NCBI GenBank assembly: GCA_963676415.1
Contig: OY781097.1
Coordinates: 3,534,001-3,598,000 of the forward strand
DNA: 64,000 nt
Reading direction: 5' to 3'
From: G963662905 sp963676415
GTDB lineage: Bacteria; Bacteroidota; Bacteroidia; Bacteroidales; WRLA01
The notes beneath the pieces are model-generated. The model worked only from the letters and a program-made list of their open reading frames with translations, made no database searches and had not been told where the DNA came from. Positions 51,962-60,324 of the stretch are shown here, one piece after another (position 1 is the first letter of the stretch; every line of letters starts with the position of its first letter). A program made the translations under genes and the position numbers.

Positions 51962-53061
51962 ACCTAATCATTTGGGCAAAATGCCTGATTAACAAATTAT
52001 GTTTTTTTTTGAGTGGTCCGGAGGTAAACGGGTTTTGCTCTGCTTTAAAATCTTGATAGAAAAACAAATGTACAATTATTATTATGGAAATACTAGTATA
52101 AGTTTAGTTTTTTTCAGAGAATAGCTCAATACATAGCCTAACGGCTACGCTCAGGGACCTTTAAGGGGGCAAGGGAGGTGTTTTAAATTTAATTTCGTTA
52201 GCTTCTATGGGATCTCTCCTCTCCCGGGAATTCGGGATCGAGATGACGCTCCTTTCTGCTATTTCCTGAGATGCAGGGAATTGAGTAAAACCAGAAGTGC
52301 AGGAAAAGCGATGATAGAGCATCATTCCGCAGCCTGTGGCAAGGAAACCCGTAGGGGTTGTGCAATATGCCAAACCGAAGCCCAGCACGCAACACCGAAC
52401 ACCAAATTGTAATCAGTAATCGGTGAAGAGTGATCAGTTTGTATTTTCATCCAATCATCCTGCGCTCTCCATCCGTCTCCTTCTTTGCGTCTTTGCGAGA
52501 AATTAAAAGTAAGCACTGCGAGCCTCCATTGCGCCTTTGTGCCTCTGCGGTAGAAAGATAAACGTCATTCCGCAGCCTGTGGCAAGGAATCGCATAGGGG
52601 ATATGTAATAATTCAACGAAGCCCAACACCGAACATGCAACACCCAACACCAAACCCCTTCGCGCCCTTCGTGTCCTTCGCGGACAAAAAAAAAAGGTTG
52701 AGCGCCAGCGAAACAAAAAGCATTCAGCGCCCTTAGCGGAGTGGTAAGCGGTTGAGTGAATGCAGTGAGCGGCCTTTCGGCTTGGTTCGGCTACGCTTAC
52801 TACAGCGCAGCACATCGCACCACAGGCCGCTCAGGGGCCTTGGAGAGAGACTGAGGGAGGTGTTTTTAATTTAATTCCGTAAGCTCCTTTGGGATATCTC
52901 CTCTCCTGAAGCTTCGGTATCGTTGAGATGACGCTCACTTCGTCTTGGCTCAGTGGGAGTCGCCCCTTATTACCGCTTAGTGTAAAGCTTTTGGGCGGTT
53001 TTTTTCTGTTTTAGTACGGCAGTTTTCGGAAAAAACATTAGTACATAAGCTAAAGAATAGC
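51962..53061. repeat. Intergenic repeats upstream of the first AAA ATPase
   Basis: About 1.1 kb without a gene. After a promoter-like area (52020-52110) come a long dispersed repeat (52193-52577), CTTCGCGCCCTTCGTG / GCGGACAAAAAAAAAAGG modules (52660-52700), GCGCAGCACATCGCACCACAGG (about 52800) and another element core (TCTCCTCTCCTGAAGCTTCGG, near 52900). Confidence 0.85.
52193..52577. repeat. Dispersed long repeat, copy A
   Basis: It runs from TTCGTTAGCTTCTATGGG through GAGATGACGCTCC, AGTGCAGGAAAAGCGATGAT, GGGGTTGTGCAATATGCC and CATCCAATCATCCTGCGCTC to GTAGAAAGATAAACGTCATT. Copy B at 57441-57777 follows the same order with small differences and lacks about 40-50 bp present here around 52492-52530. 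Confidence 0.85.
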
Positions 53062-53069
53062 TACATTTG
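53062..53069 (+). promoter_or_regulatory. -7 element of the first AAA ATPase gene
   Basis: TACATTTG matches TAnnTTTG. TTAG, one base off TTTG, lies 20 nt upstream at 53038-53041. The start codon is 32 bp downstream. Confidence 0.55.
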
Positions 53070-53101
53070 CCAATAGTTTAGTTTATAAACAACGTTTTTG
53101 C

Positions 53102-54313
53102 ATGCAGGAAGATATCATTATTCGGAAAAAATACCTTGATAAGTTAATTCCTTTTATCGGGAAACAGCTTATAAAAGTGCTTACCGGTCAACGTCGTGTA
53201 GGGAAGAGTTATGTGCTGAAGCAAGTTATGCTTTATATCTCTGAAATTGATTCGGAGGCCAATATAATTTATATAAACAAAGAAGACCTTGGTTTTTCAG
53301 GAATCAAATCGGCAGATGATTTGAATGAATATGTCATTCAAAATACCCTGTCAGGTCGAATGAATTATGTGTTTATTGATGAAATTCAGGAAATCGAAGA
53401 GTTTGAAAATGCATTGAGAAGCTTGCTTCTAAGTCCACATTATGATTTGTATGTTACGGGTAGCAATGCCAACTTATTATCGGGAGAATTGGCGACCTAC
53501 CTGAGTGGACGTTATATTGAGATTGAAGTGCTTGGTTTATCCTATCCTGAATTTCTTGATTTTCAAAAAATCGATAACAATCAAAGATCGATGATGATGT
53601 TTTTGAAATATGGTGGTTTGCCCTATTTAAAGCATCTTGATCTGTCGGACGAAATAGTCTTTGGTTATTTGAAAGGAATATACAGCAGCATCATTTACCG
53701 GGATGTAATTATGAGGCAGGAAATACGCAGTACTGCGTTTCTTGAAAATTTAGTTGTTTTTCTGGCGGATAATATCGGACAACTTTTTTCAGCAAAAAAG
53801 ATTAGTGATTACCTGAAATCACAAAAAACGAATATTGCCACATCTCAAATAATTCACTATTTAACTCACTTATCCAATGCTTTTCTAATTCACAAGGTTC
53901 CCCGCTACGATATTGTTGGAAAACGTATTTTTGACATAGGAGGCAAGTTCTATTTTGAAGATTTAGGTCTTCGAAATGCAATCTTTCAATACAAAGTTGC
54001 AGATATGGGCAAAATAATGGAAAATGCTGTCTATCATCATTTAAAATACAATGATTTTAAAGTAAATATTGGGCAAATAGGAGCCAATGAAATTGATTTT
54101 GTGGCAGTTCGAAAAGGAGAAACACGCTATGTACAGGTTAGCTATCTGCTTCATGATGAAACCACCATTGCCCGCGAATTTGGAAATTTAGAAAAAATAA
54201 AAGATAATTACCCCAAAATGGTTATTTCGATGGATGACTTTTCGGGATCTACTTATAAGGGTATTCAGCATATCAATCTGAGAGATTTTCTTTCGAAAAG
54301 TGATTGGGGGTAG
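53102..54313 (+). CDS. AAA ATPase with DUF4143-type C-terminus, member 1
   Basis: The 403-residue protein has Walker A TGQRRVGKSYVL (residues 28-39), Walker B MNYVFIDEIQEIEEF near residue 82, a sensor LYVTGSNANLLSGEL and YIEIEVLGLSYPEFL. A winged-helix middle follows (LFSAKKISDYLKSQKTN) with a PD-(D/E)XK-like end (ENAVYHHLKYNDFKVNIGQIGANEIDFVAVRKGE). Such ATPases are common orphan genes in bacteria and archaea; no cellular role is established. A second member is at 56106, with quite different sequence. Confidence 0.87.
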   Translation: MQEDIIIRKKYLDKLIPFIGKQLIKVLTGQRRVGKSYVLKQVMLYISEIDSEANIIYINKEDLGFSGIKSADDLNEYVIQNTLSGRMNYVFIDEIQEIEEFENALRSLLLSPHYDLYVTGSNANLLSGELATYLSGRYIEIEVLGLSYPEFLDFQKIDNNQRSMMMFLKYGGLPYLKHLDLSDEIVFGYLKGIYSSIIYRDVIMRQEIRSTAFLENLVVFLADNIGQLFSAKKISDYLKSQKTNIATSQIIHYLTHLSNAFLIHKVPRYDIVGKRIFDIGGKFYFEDLGLRNAIFQYKVADMGKIMENAVYHHLKYNDFKVNIGQIGANEIDFVAVRKGETRYVQVSYLLHDETTIAREFGNLEKIKDNYPKMVISMDDFSGSTYKGIQHINLRDFLSKSDWG

Positions 54314-54376
54314 GGACTGAGGGACGGAGGGACGGAGGGACTGAGAGACGGAGGGACTGAGAGACGGAGGGATGTG
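54309..54376. repeat. GGGACTGAGAGACGGA repeat, left flank
   Basis: Eight-base sub-units (GGGACTGA, GAGACGGA, GGGACGGA) run directly behind the ATPase stop and end GGAGGGATGTGT. The same family follows the four-helix-bundle gene at 54830-54997 and ends with the same GGAGGGATGTGT. Confidence 0.88.
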
Positions 54377-54452
54377 TGGTGTTGGATTGGGTTTGTTTTT
54401 TGGGTTTTGATTGTTTTATAATAATGTTTTCTGAATAAAAATTGAATGGATT

Positions 54453-54824
54453 ATGAAAATTAGGTCGCATAAGGATTTGGATACCTATAAATTGGCTTTT
54501 GAGGCTGGTATGGAGATATTTGAAATTACGAAAGGCTTTCCGAAAGAAGAGATGTATTCGCTGACAGATCAAATCCGACGATCATCGCGGTCAGTTTCTG
54601 CGAATTTGGCTGAAGCATTCCGGAAAAGGATTTATCCAAAGTCATTTGTAGCGAAATTATCAGATTCGGAAGCGGAAGCAGCAGAAACGCAGGTTTGGCT
54701 TGATTACTCATTGTCATGCAAATATATAGATGAAGGTACTTATCAGAGATTATTCCAACAATACGACAATATCCTTGGGAAATTAGTCAATATGGCGCTG
54801 CGGCCTGAGAAGTGGAGTTATTAG
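54453..54824 (+). CDS. Four-helix-bundle protein (S23/IVS-type), second member
   Basis: The 123-residue protein shows HKDLDTYKLAFEAGMEIFEI, LTDQIRRSSRSVSANLAEAF (the conserved centre, residues 35-54), RKRIYPKSFVAKLSDSEAEAAETQVWLDYS and a terminal helix. It matches the same family as the gene at 17565 but is clearly divergent from it. Function is unknown. It is bracketed by GGGACTGAGAGACGGA repeats in the same orientation. Confidence 0.88.
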   Translation: MKIRSHKDLDTYKLAFEAGMEIFEITKGFPKEEMYSLTDQIRRSSRSVSANLAEAFRKRIYPKSFVAKLSDSEAEAAETQVWLDYSLSCKYIDEGTYQRLFQQYDNILGKLVNMALRPEKWSY

Positions 54825-55206
54825 GGGACTGAGGGACTGAGAGACGAAGAGACTGAGAGACTAAGAGACGAAGAGACTGAGAGACGGAGAGACTAAGAGA
54901 CGGAGAGTCTAAGAGACGGAGGGACTGAGGGACTTTAGAGACGAAGAGTCTGAGTGACATTAGAGACGAAGGGACTTTAGGGACGGAGGGATGTGTTTTA
55001 TTTTAATTTCGTGAGCTTCTTTGGGATATCCACGTTGGTCGTTGAGATGACGCTCCGTAACGTAATTTTCTGAAAGATAGTGGATTGAGTAATTTATAAA
55101 ATGTTGGGCAGGCGATGTGGGGCAAGCATCTGACACACTTTTTTGAACAGCCTCTGAACGAGAAATCAACGGAAAGTCGTATCTTTATCCTCAAATATTG
55201 CTTAAA
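54825..55206. repeat. GAGACGGAGAGACTAAG array and dispersed element
   Basis: 54830-54997 is an array of GAGACGGA, GAGACTAA, GAGACGAA and GGGACTGA units. From 54998 to about 55150 follows a dispersed element copy (TTTCGTGAGCTTCTTTGGG, GAGATGACGCTCCGTAAC, GGGCAAGCATCTGACACAC) that recurs at 59860-60025. No gene. Confidence 0.87.
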
Positions 55207-55443
55207 ATGGACATTCAAACACTAAAATTAAATTTGGTTTCAAAAATTATTAATATTGAAAAGCCCGCAATATTGATCGAAATCAACAAAATCCTGCAAA
55301 AAGAATCAAATACAGATTGGTGGGATGATCTCCCTGAGGAAGTGCAAAAATCAATTTTGCAAGGAATGGATGATGCGCAGCAAGGAAATGTATTCTTGCA
55401 CGATCACATAATGCAGGAAGCCAAACAAAAATACGGGCTGTAA
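55207..55443 (+). CDS. Small antitoxin-like protein
   Basis: The 78-residue protein (ATG 55207) has TDWWDDLPEEVQKSILQGMDDAQQGNVFLHDHIM, the usual helix of small antitoxins paired with RelE/ParE toxins in Bacteroidota. It begins with a helix likely to bind DNA or the partner. The toxin gene follows one base after its stop but is frameshifted, so this antitoxin is now probably an orphan. The pair is bordered by dispersed repeats. Confidence 0.75.
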   Translation: MDIQTLKLNLVSKIINIEKPAILIEINKILQKESNTDWWDDLPEEVQKSILQGMDDAQQGNVFLHDHIMQEAKQKYGL

Positions 55444-55444
55444 A

Positions 55445-55752
55445 ATGGAAGTAATCTGGACAGCAAAAGCCCGGCTAAGTTTTTTTATGGTGCTGGATTA
55501 TCTGGAAAAAAACTGGAGTAAATCAGAAATAATTCAGTTTAACAGGAAAACGGAACATTAATTCGGGCGATTGAGAAGAATCCCCAAATTTTTGCCTGCA
55601 CAATCAGACATAAAAACATCCACAGGGCCATCGTAGATAAAAATAATGCACTTTTTTATCAGGTTGACAAAAAACACAAAAGAATTTACCTACTCACATT
55701 TTTTGACAACCGACAGGATCCTGGAAATCTGAAGCTTGATCGAAATACATAG
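55445..55752 (+). pseudogene. RelE/ParE-type toxin with frameshift
   Basis: ATG at 55445 starts MEVIWTAKARLSFFMVLDYL, the typical N-terminus of RelE/ParE toxins, but the frame ends at TAA (55559-55561). From 55558 another frame continues as LIRAIEKNPQIFACTIRHKN, IHRAIVDKNNALFYQVDKKH and KRIYLLTFFDNRQDP to TAG at 55750-55752, the expected rest of the toxin. One base is missing near AAAACGGAACATTA. The toxin is therefore inactive unless the base is a sequencing error. Confidence 0.8.
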
Positions 55753-56105
55753 TTTTATCCTGAAACGAACACCCTTCCACTAAGCCTCCTGAGAGACTAG
55801 TGGTGCGCTGAGCTTGCCAAAGTAATCGAAACAAACCGCCATCAAAGCATCTGTGCCCATTTGTGTCATTTGTGGACAAAAAAAAGGTTGAGCGCCAGCG
55901 AAACAAAAAGCATTCATCGCCCATAGCGGATAAGAAAAAGCCGTTGATCGAATTCAGCGAGCGGCCTTTTGGTACGGCCCTTCGGCTCCGCTCAGGGGCC
56001 TTGGGGAGGGAGGGAGGTGATTTGATTTTAATTGGAGTTAATTACATAATATCGGATAAAATCCTGTAGTGGATTACATAAAATGCTATCTTTGAAGAAA
56101 AAATA
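55753..56105. repeat. Intergenic repeats between toxin remnant and second ATPase
   Basis: No gene. Modules include CATCAAAGCATCTGTGCCCA, TTTGTGGACAAAAAAAAGG, GTTGAGCGCCAGCGAAACAA and CCCTTCGGCTCCGCTCAGGG (55977-55996). A plain AT-rich stretch of about 70 bp before the ATPase is not repetitive and may hold its promoter. Confidence 0.8.
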
Positions 56106-57320
56106 ATGGATCAACTTTTCGAGATCAGTAATCGTTTAATTCAAAATATACGTAATGAGTTTAAACGAGATCTATATACTGAAATAAACTGGAACAATCG
56201 TCTGATTGAAATTAAGGGTTCAAGAGGGGTGGGCAAAACCACTCTGATGCTTCAAAAAGCAAAGGAAGAGCAAATAAACGGACATAATGTCCTTTATTGT
56301 TCAGCGGATCTTCCGTTTTTCTACAAAAATACACTTTTTGACACTGCGGACAGATTTCAGAAGTATGGAGGACAGATCCTGTTCATTGACGAGGTACATA
56401 AATATCCTCAAAAGCAAAAGCGGAATGATTGGGCTCAGGAGATAAAGAATATATACGATGCAATGCCTGATCTGAAAGTAGTTTATTCAGGCTCTTCAAT
56501 ACTTCAGCTCTACCAAAGTGCAGGGGATCTGAGCCGTAGGAAAACATCTTATCTGCTCAATGGCTTATCATTACGTGAATACCTGATTTACAACCGAAAA
56601 GGTGGTTTTAGTAAGTTAAGTTTATCAGACCTTATTGAAAACCACAGCGAGATTGCTACAGAAATCAGCATGCAAATAAAAATTCTGCCCGAATTTCAAG
56701 TGTATCTAAAAAACGGGTATTATCCCTTCTATAATGAATCGCCCGAAAGCTATTCACAGCGGCTCGGTGAAATTATCAATGTGATAATAGACACCGATAT
56801 TCCTTATGTAAGCGAAATAACTCAGGAAACAGCGCATAAAATCAAACAATTACTTGCCGCTGTTTCGTCCACGGTTCCTTATGCGCCCAATTTGAGCAAT
56901 ATGTCATCTCAGCTATATATTGCGGATCAGCGAACCCTGATAACTTATCTTAATTATCTTGAGAAGGCTGAACTGATCACAACATTAGGTGCGCGGGCGG
57001 TAGGCAATAAAATAATGAATAAACCTGCAAAGATATATTTGAACAATACAAACTTGATGTATGCCATTGATAAGCAATCTGTAAATCCGGACACAATCAG
57101 GGAAACATTTTTTCTGAATCAAGTGCGTTACGTATCTACTGTACAATATCCAAAAACTACTGATTTTTATGTGGATAACAAATATCTGGTCGAAGTAGGG
57201 GGTAAGAACAAGGGTCAAGCCCAGTTAAAAGAGGCGGATTGTTCATTTGTAGCAAAGGATGATATTGAAACCGGCCATGCCAATGTTATTCCTTTGTGGA
57301 TGTTTGGGTTTTTATATTAG
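56106..57320 (+). CDS. AAA ATPase with DUF4143-type C-terminus, member 2
   Basis: The 404-residue protein has Walker A IKGSRGVGKTTLMLQKA (residues 36-52), Walker B GGQILFIDEVHKYPQ near 96, sensor KVVYSGSSILQLYQS, LNGLSLREYLIYNRKGGF and a C-terminal part VRYVSTVQYPKTTDFYVDNKYLVEVGGKNKGQ fitting a PD-(D/E)XK-like domain. It is of the same general type as the gene at 53102, but the two are not close copies. Its function is unknown. It is followed directly by repeat DNA. Confidence 0.87.
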   Translation: MDQLFEISNRLIQNIRNEFKRDLYTEINWNNRLIEIKGSRGVGKTTLMLQKAKEEQINGHNVLYCSADLPFFYKNTLFDTADRFQKYGGQILFIDEVHKYPQKQKRNDWAQEIKNIYDAMPDLKVVYSGSSILQLYQSAGDLSRRKTSYLLNGLSLREYLIYNRKGGFSKLSLSDLIENHSEIATEISMQIKILPEFQVYLKNGYYPFYNESPESYSQRLGEIINVIIDTDIPYVSEITQETAHKIKQLLAAVSSTVPYAPNLSNMSSQLYIADQRTLITYLNYLEKAELITTLGARAVGNKIMNKPAKIYLNNTNLMYAIDKQSVNPDTIRETFFLNQVRYVSTVQYPKTTDFYVDNKYLVEVGGKNKGQAQLKEADCSFVAKDDIETGHANVIPLWMFGFLY

Positions 57321-57440
57321 GATTTTGACCGCTGAGTCGCTAAGACGCTGAGGATCGCTGAGTTTTTTGTTTCGCTTGGTTCGGCTCTTTTTTATCCGCT
57401 AAGGGCGCTAAGGGCGCGAAGTTTTTTTTTGGCTTTAGAT

Positions 57441-57777
57441 TTCGTAAGCCTCTATGGGATCTCTCTCCCGAGCATTCGGGATCGATATGACGCTACATAA
57501 CACAATTCTCTGAAAGTTAGCAGATTGAGCAAATACCGAAGTGCAGGAAAAGCGATGATGGAGCGTCATTCCGTAGCCAAAGGCAAGGAATCCCATAGGG
57601 GTTGTGCAATATGCCTAACCGAAGCCCAACACGCAACACCGAACACCAAATTGTAATCAGTAATCGGTGAAGAGTGATCAGTTTGTATTTTCATCCAATC
57701 ATCCTGCGCTCTCCATCCGTCACCTTCTTTGCGCCTTTGTGCCTCTGCGGTAGAAAGATAAACGTCATTCCGCAGCC
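57441..57777. repeat. Dispersed long repeat, copy B
   Basis: It has the same module order as 52193-52577: TTCGTAAGCCTCTATGGG, GATATGACGCTAC, AGTGCAGGAAAAGCGATGAT, GGGGTTGTGCAATATGCC, CATCCAATCATCCTGCGCTC, GTAGAAAGATAAACGTCATT. It is directly behind the second AAA ATPase, while copy A precedes the first. Confidence 0.85.
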
Positions 57778-57824
57778 AACAGCAAGGAATCCCGTAGGGA
57801 TACGCAATAATTCAAATCGAAGGG

Positions 57825-57994
57825 CCACTTTCCACTTTCGCACTTTCCACTTCCCCACTTTCAACTTTCCACTTCCCCACTTTCCACTTTCCCCTTTCCC
57901 ACTTCCGCACTTTCAACTTCCCTACTTTCCCACTTCCCCACTTTCCCACTTTCAACTTCCCCACTTTCCCACTTTCGCACTTTCCCACTTTCCC
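57825..57994. repeat. CCCACTTTCCACTT array
   Basis: A degenerate array of CACTTTC and CACTTCC sub-units (7-8 bp) ends TTTCCCATAAAAAATT, 15 bp before a TACATTTG promoter element. The same family forms the array at 60048-60322. Confidence 0.9.
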
Positions 57995-58008
57995 ATAAAA
58001 AATTTCCT

Positions 58009-58016
58009 TACATTTG
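58009..58016 (+). promoter_or_regulatory. -7 element of sugar transferase gene
   Basis: TACATTTG matches TAnnTTTG and lies 79 bp before the start codon. The -33 position falls within or at the border of the CACTTTCC array and has no clear TTTG. Confidence 0.5.
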
Positions 58017-58095
58017 CAGCCGTTTGATTCTTTGCAACGAATTGCTTTGGTTTGCTGTCATTGCATAGAGGCATATTAAAGATTGAAACAGATTT

Positions 58096-59667
58096 ATGGG
58101 CACAAAAAACAGACGACGGGTTTTATATGTACTGATAGACTTTATCTTACTGACTTTCTCATTCCTGTTTTTTGCCTGGCTTAAACCGGCTACGGTTGCT
58201 AAAGTGCTGCCACAATATCTTGAGCCTTTTATTTATTTTGCTTTCATCTGGATTGTTGTTTCCGTTGTTTTTGATAAATATAATTTCCGCCATCAGCTGA
58301 GCTGGTACAAATCCCTGCTGCCTATTTTTATCACAAATTTTACTATTACAGGCGTACTCAGTATCATGGTTTATTTTTTCAACTATATGTACCTGAGCCG
58401 CTTTATTGTTTTTGGTACCATAGGCATGACGACCTTCCTCGAATTGATTATGGGCGGTATCCATAGCTATTTACTGCGCGTAAACAAAGGGAGTTTTCTT
58501 TACGAAGCGGCCGATGATGTTGTAGAGAAAAAAGAGCCCAAAGCGCGGAAGGAATCGGCTGAGCGCTTTCGTTCTGACCAGAAAAGGGAAGTAGAGGATT
58601 TTGTTCCACCGGTAGCCGGCCTGCGTGTAGATATGCGACCCGCAATAGTGGAAGAAAGCGGTGAAGCAGTATATCGTTTTATCAGTAATCATATAGATAC
58701 TTCAGATCCTGAAAATATTGTGCTTTCTACTACTACGCGTTTTAATGTGCAGCGTATTGCAGATAATTATTATAAAAACCTGGTGAACCTTAAGCGCATT
58801 AATGATGTGCGCAGGATCAATAAATTTTTTGAGATCGTAAATACCAAGCTTGCTGTAGGAGGGAAGTTTATCATTGGCGTGGAGACCTATACACTCCGTA
58901 AGCGCAGGGTTCTCAATAAATTCTGGCCGGGCATCAATTATCTGGTTTATACATTTGATTTTATTTTTAAGAGGATTTTCCCGAAGTTCGGTCCTACCAA
59001 ACGAATTTACTTTGCCTTTACGCAGGGGCGAAACCGTGTCCTTTCCAAAGCGGAAGCCTTGGGACGGCTTTATTCCTGCGGTTTTGAGGTTGTGGATGAA
59101 GCATTTATCAACAATCAGCTCTACGTTGTGGCCCGAAAAAAAGGAGAACCTGCCTTTGATTATCATCCCACTTATGGCCCACTGATCCGCCTGCGACGCT
59201 TTGGGAAAAACGGAAAACTCATCGGGGTTTATAAAATGCGTACCATGCATGCTTATTCCGAATACCTGCAGGCTTATGTCTTTGAGCAGAACGCTTTGCA
59301 GGAAGGAGGGAAGTTTAAAGATGATTTCCGTATCACCACTTTGGGCAAGCTGATGCGCAAGCTGTGGATTGATGAGCTTCCAATGCTGATCAACCTGCTT
59401 AACGGCGATTTAAAAATTGTGGGAGTGCGTCCGCTGAGCCGCCATTATTTTGGTTTGTATTCCAAAGAGCTTCAGGAAGAACGTGTGAAAACAAAGCCCG
59501 GGCTCATTCCGCCATTCTATGCCGATATGCCCAAAACACTGGAAGAAATCCAGGCATCCGAAATGAAATACCTCAAAGCTTACCAAAAGAGCCCTTTTCT
59601 TACAGATTTTCGGTATTTCTGGGCTGCTTTTTACAATATTTTGATTAAGAAAGCACGCTCGAATTAG
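58096..59667 (+). CDS. Polyprenyl-phosphate sugar-phosphate transferase, unusual central domain
   Basis: The 523-residue protein has about four N-terminal membrane segments (15-30, 45-62, 80-98, 104-122). The C-terminal bacterial sugar transferase domain (about 355-523) contains GVYKMRTMHAYSEY, GKLMRKLWIDELPMLINLLNGDLKIVGVRPLS and KTKPGLIPPFYADMP. It transfers sugar-1-phosphate to undecaprenyl phosphate, the first step of repeat-unit assembly. Instead of the usual NAD-binding CoA_binding_3 domain, residues 195-340 resemble the later part of a methyltransferase-like fold (IVNTKLAVGGKFIIGVETYT) without a SAM glycine motif. It stands 12 kb away from the main locus. Confidence 0.85.
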   Translation: MGTKNRRRVLYVLIDFILLTFSFLFFAWLKPATVAKVLPQYLEPFIYFAFIWIVVSVVFDKYNFRHQLSWYKSLLPIFITNFTITGVLSIMVYFFNYMYLSRFIVFGTIGMTTFLELIMGGIHSYLLRVNKGSFLYEAADDVVEKKEPKARKESAERFRSDQKREVEDFVPPVAGLRVDMRPAIVEESGEAVYRFISNHIDTSDPENIVLSTTTRFNVQRIADNYYKNLVNLKRINDVRRINKFFEIVNTKLAVGGKFIIGVETYTLRKRRVLNKFWPGINYLVYTFDFIFKRIFPKFGPTKRIYFAFTQGRNRVLSKAEALGRLYSCGFEVVDEAFINNQLYVVARKKGEPAFDYHPTYGPLIRLRRFGKNGKLIGVYKMRTMHAYSEYLQAYVFEQNALQEGGKFKDDFRITTLGKLMRKLWIDELPMLINLLNGDLKIVGVRPLSRHYFGLYSKELQEERVKTKPGLIPPFYADMPKTLEEIQASEMKYLKAYQKSPFLTDFRYFWAAFYNILIKKARSN

Positions 59668-59715
59668 GGGGTTTTTTGTTTCGCTTGGTTCGGCTCAGCT
59701 TTCTTCGGCTACGCT

Positions 59716-59795
59716 CACCACAACGCACCACAACGCACCACAACGCACCACAACGCACCACAGCGCACCACAACGCACCACAGCGCACCACAGGT
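59716..59795. repeat. CACCACAACG decamer array
   Basis: There are seven full CACCACAACG or CACCACAGCG units and a final CACCACAGGT, with no spacers. Single units of the same motif occur near 7350, 16205 and 52800. Confidence 0.92.
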
Positions 59796-60047
59796 CGCTC
59801 AACTCTTTTATATCCGCGAAAAACGCTAATGGCGCGAAGTTTTTTTTTGTTTTGGCTTTAGATTCCGTGAGCTTCTTTGGGATATCTCCTCTACCGAAGC
59901 TTCGGTATCGTTGATATGACGCTCCATAACTCAATTTCCTGAAAAGTAGTAGATTGAGTAGATTCGTAAGTGCTGGGGTAGGCTATGCAGGGCAAGCATC
60001 TGACACACTTTTCTGAATAGCCTCGAATATTCCCAGCGAACGAAGGA

Positions 60048-60322
60048 CCACTTCCCGACTTTCCCACTTCCCACTTTCAACTTTCCCACTTTCAACTTTC
60101 CCACTGTCCCACTTTCAACTTTCCCACTGTCCCACTTTCAACTTTCCCACTTTCCACTTTCCCACTTTCCACTTTCCCACTTTCCACTTTCCCACTTTCC
60201 ACTTTCCCACTTTCCACTTTCCCACTTTCCACTTTCCCACTTTCCACTTTCCCACTTTCCACTTTCCCACTTTCCCACTTTCAACTTTCCCACTGTCCCA
60301 CTCTCCCCACTCTCCAACTTTC
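60048..60322. repeat. CCCACTTTCCACTTT array, 15-bp unit
   Basis: From about 60140 to 60270 the array is a nearly exact 15-bp repeat, TTTCCACTTTCCCAC. Its ends are more degenerate (CCCACTGTCCCACTTTCAAC). It ends 2-3 bp before the TACCTTTG promoter element of the next gene. Confidence 0.92.
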
Positions 60323-60324
60323 CC

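Larger units (their letters stand above)
57321..58008. repeat. Mosaic repeat region before the sugar transferase
   Basis: About 690 bp without a gene: ACCGCTGAGTCGCTAAGACG (57329), a GTTTCGCTTGGTTCGGCTC / TATCCGCTAAGGGCGC module, long dispersed repeat copy B (57441-57777), then a CCCACTTTCCACTT array (57825-57994). An open frame of 117 codons from 57674 is repeat read-through. Confidence 0.87.
59668..60324. repeat. Repeat region before Sua5/YrdC gene
   Basis: No gene. In order: GTTTCGCTTGGTTCGGCTC (59680), a CACCACAACG decamer array (59716-59795), ATCCGCGAAAAACGCTAATGG (about 59812), a dispersed element (59855-60030, with CGAAGCTTCGGTATCGTTG and GGGCAAGCATCTGACACAC), then the CCCACTTTCCACTTT array to 60322. 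Confidence 0.88.

Noticed and set aside
53102..57320. IS21-type or other transposition helper ATPases
   Set aside because: Both ATPases have the DUF4143-type layout with a nuclease-like C-terminus and no adjacent transposase.
57674..58027. 117-codon frame rich in His, Phe and Pro
   Set aside because: It is the CACTTTCC array and a dispersed repeat read in one frame.
59695..59934. Minus-strand frame with ALWCVVVRCG repeats
   Set aside because: It is the CACCACAACG decamer array translated; there is no other support.
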